From Bacteroidales bacterium (GTDB lineage Bacteria > Bacteroidota > Bacteroidia > Bacteroidales > P3), in NCBI GenBank assembly GCA_017962545.1, contig JAGCVD010000031.1, positions 62,001 to 126,000 on the forward strand: a stretch of DNA of 64,000 bases, written 5' to 3'. The position numbers and the translations under genes were made by a program. Positions within the stretch are counted from its first letter, which is position 1. The number at the start of each line of letters is the position of its first letter. Below are positions 61,039 to 64,000 of this stretch, in pieces. The notes under the pieces were generated by a model. The model was not told the origin of the DNA. It saw only the letters and a program-made list of their open reading frames with translations, and searched no databases.

Positions 61039-62817
61039 ATGAAGAAAATCTTTATGCTTTTTGCCGCGATGTTCGCTGTGAGCGCCATCATGGCTCAGAC
61101 GCCCACCCTCGTTTCGACCCAGGTCGAGAAGCGCAACGTCGTAATTGAGGAGTTCACTGGTTACCATTGCGGCTGGTGCCCCAGCGGCCATCAGATCGCC
61201 AACGAAATCTGCGACCAGTACGACGGCCATGCTTGGGCTATCAACATCCACACTGGCGGCTATGCCTCAGGTTCGGGCTACAACACCACGATGGGCGACC
61301 AGATTGCCTCCTTGTGGAACATCACAGGTTATCCCTGCGGTAGTGTCAACCGCAGTTCTATCCAGAGCCGTGGCGACTGGGGCTCCACCGCCGCAGGTAT
61401 CCGCAGCCAGGATTCGCCCGTGAACTTGGCTGGTCAGGCTTCCCTCGATGCCGCCTCGCGCACCTTCACCATCCATCTGGAGGTGTACTTCACGGCCAAC
61501 GCCGATGAGGACAACGCTCTGTTGAACATCGCTGTGCTGCAGAACAATGTGCTGGGTACCCAGACGAACAACGACGGCTCCAACGCCGAGTATATCGAGG
61601 GCGATATGTATCGTCACATGCACATGTTCCGTGACCTGCTCACGGGTCAGTGGGGTGTTTCTATCCCCGCTACTCAGGGCTCCTTCATCGACACCACCAT
61701 CACCTATGTGGTGCCTGCCGCCATCAACGGTTTGGACGTTGCTGATCCCAGCGACCTCGAGTTCGTAGCTTTCGTCACCAAGAACAACCACAAGTATATC
61801 TATTCCGGCGCCAAGGTTAGCGTCATCACCGAGACTCCTGTCCTGAGCAAGTTCAAAGTCGAGCGTCTGGGTGGCGATTGCGGTTTGAGCTATCGCCCCT
61901 ATGTGACTGTTGTCAACTCTTCCCTCAACACCGTCACCAGCCTCACTTTCCAGTATGACGGCTCCAGTTACACCCGCACTAAGACCATCGCCTCGTTCCA
62001 GAGTGATACCATCCAGATGCCGGTTTACACCATCAGCGTCAGCGGTGATCCCGAGCAGAACTGCCTTACCACCAAGACTGTCAGCCTCGAAAGCTGCGTG
62101 ACCGAGGCTGGTTTGGTTCTCGATGTGAACTCTGCCACCAAGAGCGTTTCGTTTGCCGACTTCAAGATTTACACCGTTGCCGGTCCTTTCACCGCCCGTG
62201 TGGGTATCGATGCATACCGTAGCGAAGCCAGCGTGCAACTCGTTGACCAGAGCAACTGCACGGCACTTTGGACGGAGGGCAACTTTGGTAACGATATCTC
62301 GACCCAAGGCGTACAGTACATCTCTCAGCTGCCCAATGCCGGTTACTTTGACATTAGTTTCTCGCCCAATGCTGCTGGTCTTTACATCTTCCGTGCTGTA
62401 GACACTTGGGGTGACGGTTGGGGTATGACCAACAATACCAACGTCAGCGGTATCTGGCTGAGCAACGCCAACGGTCAGTTTGCTGCCTACCCCTGGGGTT
62501 ACAGCGAGGGCCCCGCTTTCACGAATTTCGACATCTACCTCAACGTCACCAACGCCGGTGACGGCAGTCACACCGTCGGTATCGACGAGGTCGTCGAGGC
62601 TCACTTCAGCATCTATCCCAACCCCACCGTCGACCGCCTGAACATCAGCAGCACTGAGGCCGTCCGTGAGGTCAATGTCATCGATATGGCTGGTCGCACC
62701 GTCATCAACGCCGGCGCTACCAACAGCATCAACGTCAGCGGCCTCGCTGCCGGCATCTACATGGTCCGCGTGGCCACCGAGAACGGCATCGGCATGCAGA
62801 AGTTTGTCAAAGAGTAA
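61039..62817 (+). CDS. Omp28-related T9SS type A protein
   Basis: A 592-aa exported protein with a signal peptide (about 1-19, ending IMAQ). The N-terminal Omp28-related/thioredoxin-like domain (about 22-255) has EEFTGYHCGWCPSGHQIANEI with a CxxC at Cys44/Cys47 and FTIHLEVYFTANADEDNALLNIAVLQNNVLG. A middle beta-sandwich (about 265-505) is followed by a type A sorting domain (about 518-592: FSIYPNPTVDRLNISS, EVNVIDMAGRTVI, AAGIYMVRVATENG). Omp28 of P. gingivalis is a surface antigen. The CxxC suggests a thiol activity, which could make this a partner of DsbD, though that is speculation. Confidence 0.9.
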   Translation: MKKIFMLFAAMFAVSAIMAQTPTLVSTQVEKRNVVIEEFTGYHCGWCPSGHQIANEICDQYDGHAWAINIHTGGYASGSGYNTTMGDQIASLWNITGYPCGSVNRSSIQSRGDWGSTAAGIRSQDSPVNLAGQASLDAASRTFTIHLEVYFTANADEDNALLNIAVLQNNVLGTQTNNDGSNAEYIEGDMYRHMHMFRDLLTGQWGVSIPATQGSFIDTTITYVVPAAINGLDVADPSDLEFVAFVTKNNHKYIYSGAKVSVITETPVLSKFKVERLGGDCGLSYRPYVTVVNSSLNTVTSLTFQYDGSSYTRTKTIASFQSDTIQMPVYTISVSGDPEQNCLTTKTVSLESCVTEAGLVLDVNSATKSVSFADFKIYTVAGPFTARVGIDAYRSEASVQLVDQSNCTALWTEGNFGNDISTQGVQYISQLPNAGYFDISFSPNAAGLYIFRAVDTWGDGWGMTNNTNVSGIWLSNANGQFAAYPWGYSEGPAFTNFDIYLNVTNAGDGSHTVGIDEVVEAHFSIYPNPTVDRLNISSTEAVREVNVIDMAGRTVINAGATNSINVSGLAAGIYMVRVATENGIGMQKFVKE

Positions 62818-62845
62818 AAGGGTCCTCCCATAAGAGGAATAAACT

Positions 62846-64000
62846 ATGAACTATGCCGCGATAATCGCCCAGCGTCTTGAGTTGGGCGCGCGACAAGTGG
62901 AACGCACCGTGGAGCTCCTCGAACAGGGCGCCACGGTGCCTTTCATTGCGCGCTACCGCAAGGAGGTGACGGGCTCGCTCAACGAGGTGCAGATTGCCGC
63001 CATCCGCGACCTGCTGCTGCGCCTCAAGGAACTCGACAAACGCCGCGAGGCCATCCTCGCCAGCATCGAGGAGCAAGGTAAATTGACCCCCGAACTGCGC
63101 CAACAGCTTTTGGCTGTTGAAAATATGACCGACCTCGAGGACCTCTACTTGCCCTACCGCCCCAAGCGCCGCACCCGCGCCACCATCGCCATCGAGAAAG
63201 GCTACGAGCCTGTTGCTGACGCCATCGTGCGTGGTCAGTGGGGCGACTGGGACGACGAGGCGCTGACCGGCGCCCGTGATATCATCGCCGAGCGTGTGAG
63301 CGAGGATGCCGCTAACCGCAACCGCGTGCGCAACATCTTCCGCCGTCGTGCCATGCTTACCTCCGCCCTGGCGCGGGGCGTGGACGAGAACGACGAGAAG
63401 GTGGGCAAGTTCGAGAGTTGGCTCGACTGGAAAGAGCCGGCCTCCAAGGCTCCGTCGCATCGCATCCTGGCCCTCTTCCGTGGCGAGGAGGCCGGCGTGC
63501 TGAAGGTCCATGTGCGGCCGGACAGCGATGACGAAGCCATAGCCTCGCTGAGTGTGGCGTCGGCTTCGGGCCGGCGTGCCGACCTGAGGTCGGCTCCACA
63601 ATGCGCCGAACAGATAGATTTGGCTATCGCCGACAGTTACAAACGCCTCATCCAACCTTCCATCGAGACGGAATTTCGCAACCTGCTGAAGGAGAAGGCC
63701 GACCGTGAGGCTATCCGCGTTTTTGCGGAGAACTTGCGCCAGTTGCTATTGGCGGCGCCGATGGGACAGAAGCGTACTTTGGCTATCGACCCGGGCTTCC
63801 GCACCGGCTGCAAAGTGGTGTGCCTCGATGCTCAGGGCCAGTTGCTTCACAACGAGACCATCTATCCTTTCACCTCGGTGCGCGAGGAACGCGCTGCGGT
63901 GAACAAACTCGAGGCGCTGGTGGAGGCCTTCCAGATTGAGGCCATCGCCATCGGCAACGGCACCGCCGGCCGCGAGACCGAGGAGGTGGTGCAGCGCTGC
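62846..64000 (+). CDS. tex: Tex-family transcription accessory protein (partial)
   Basis: The first 385 residues of a Tex protein, cut by the right edge; the full protein should have about 700-770 aa including an S1 domain. Recognised: VERTVELLEQGATVPFIARYRKEVTGSLNEVQI, LEDLYLPYRPKRRTRATIA, DSYKRLIQPSIETEFRN and the YqgF-like start TLAIDPGFRTGCKVVCLD. Tex binds RNA and affects transcription in bacteria. Residues about 236-252 (VASASGRRADLRSAPQC) include a hairpin-coded stretch (63578-63594) that departs from the usual family sequence there. It starts 28 bp after the Omp28 gene. Confidence 0.93.
   Translation, partial: MNYAAIIAQRLELGARQVERTVELLEQGATVPFIARYRKEVTGSLNEVQIAAIRDLLLRLKELDKRREAILASIEEQGKLTPELRQQLLAVENMTDLEDLYLPYRPKRRTRATIAIEKGYEPVADAIVRGQWGDWDDEALTGARDIIAERVSEDAANRNRVRNIFRRRAMLTSALARGVDENDEKVGKFESWLDWKEPASKAPSHRILALFRGEEAGVLKVHVRPDSDDEAIASLSVASASGRRADLRSAPQCAEQIDLAIADSYKRLIQPSIETEFRNLLKEKADREAIRVFAENLRQLLLAAPMGQKRTLAIDPGFRTGCKVVCLDAQGQLLHNETIYPFTSVREERAAVNKLEALVEAFQIEAIAIGNGTAGRETEEVVQRC
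63578..63594. repeat. 7-bp-stem hairpin in tex
   Basis: GCCGACC-TGA-GGTCGGC, perfect palindrome with 3-nt loop, in frame in a variable part of Tex. Confidence 0.65.

Overview
The window comes from a bacterium of the phylum Bacteroidota, most likely order Bacteroidales. The grounds are a complete PorP/GldK-L-M-N type IX secretion (T9SS) cluster, many secreted proteins with T9SS C-terminal sorting domains, a UpxY/NusG-type antiterminator, promoters of the Bacteroidota form (TTTG, about 20 bp, TAnnTTTG), few purine-rich ribosome binding sites, and BspA-type and Fib_succ_major-type repeat proteins. DNA is moderately GC-rich in genes and AT-rich between them. Genus cannot be fixed from the sequence alone. 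No rRNA, CRISPR array, prophage or intact insertion sequence was seen.

Layout. 1-9 kb (minus strand): porP-gldK-gldL-gldM-gldN-gldN2, followed within 12 bp by wbpI-like and wbpB-like sugar nucleotide genes. In Porphyromonas gingivalis the Wbp pathway makes the sugar that links T9SS cargo to the surface. 9.2-12.7 kb (minus): an envelope operon (LD-carboxypeptidase, polysaccharide deacetylase family, KdsC, RlpA). 13.1-15.3 kb (plus): DRTGG protein, RsbW-like ATPase and an [FeFe]-hydrogenase-like protein with a changed active-site motif, without catalytic hydrogenase genes beside them. 15.3-24.3 kb: helicase, pyridoxal kinase family, short ComEC, nitroreductase, two tRNA-Val, an orphan UpxY/NusG protein, a ComEA-like protein, an erythromycin-esterase-like protein and a radical SAM protein. 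24.5-26.8 kb: a zinc-ribbon protein and a three-gene HipB-HipS-HipT toxin-antitoxin module. 26.8-31.4 kb (minus): alpha/beta hydrolase, then SPFH protein, ABC ATPase, ABC permease and an Arc-like repressor. 31.5-35 kb: a decayed ung copy, a BspA-like LRR gene, intact ung, an MBL hydrolase. 35-42.8 kb (minus): a type B T9SS cargo protein, lysS, a type A cargo protein, NlpC/P60, DUF4294. 43-49.6 kb (plus): tRNA-Leu, then a four-gene run ending in DsbD and a C10 peptidase. 49.7-54 kb: tRNA-fMet, a structured repeat region and two repeat-rich cell-surface genes. 54-60.6 kb (minus): outer-membrane protein, acidic protein, parE, AsmA/DUF748, nadD, a small secreted protein. 61-64 kb: Omp28-related T9SS protein and the start of tex.

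The main theme is surface export: the T9SS core and linking-sugar genes sit in the same window as at least five type A cargo proteins and one type B.

The most unusual signal is a dispersed family of short tandem arrays. The unit is a heptamer AAYNNNN (mostly AAYTYYN), with octamer or nonamer variants beginning AAG. About twelve arrays occur in 64 kb, mostly between genes, but three lie in frame inside conserved proteins (helicase, radical SAM protein, ABC permease). Two further coding sequences carry unrelated in-frame perfect hairpins (NlpC/P60 and Tex). Two of the arrays are inverted pairs that form long hairpins, one of them placed as a terminator between gldN and gldN2.
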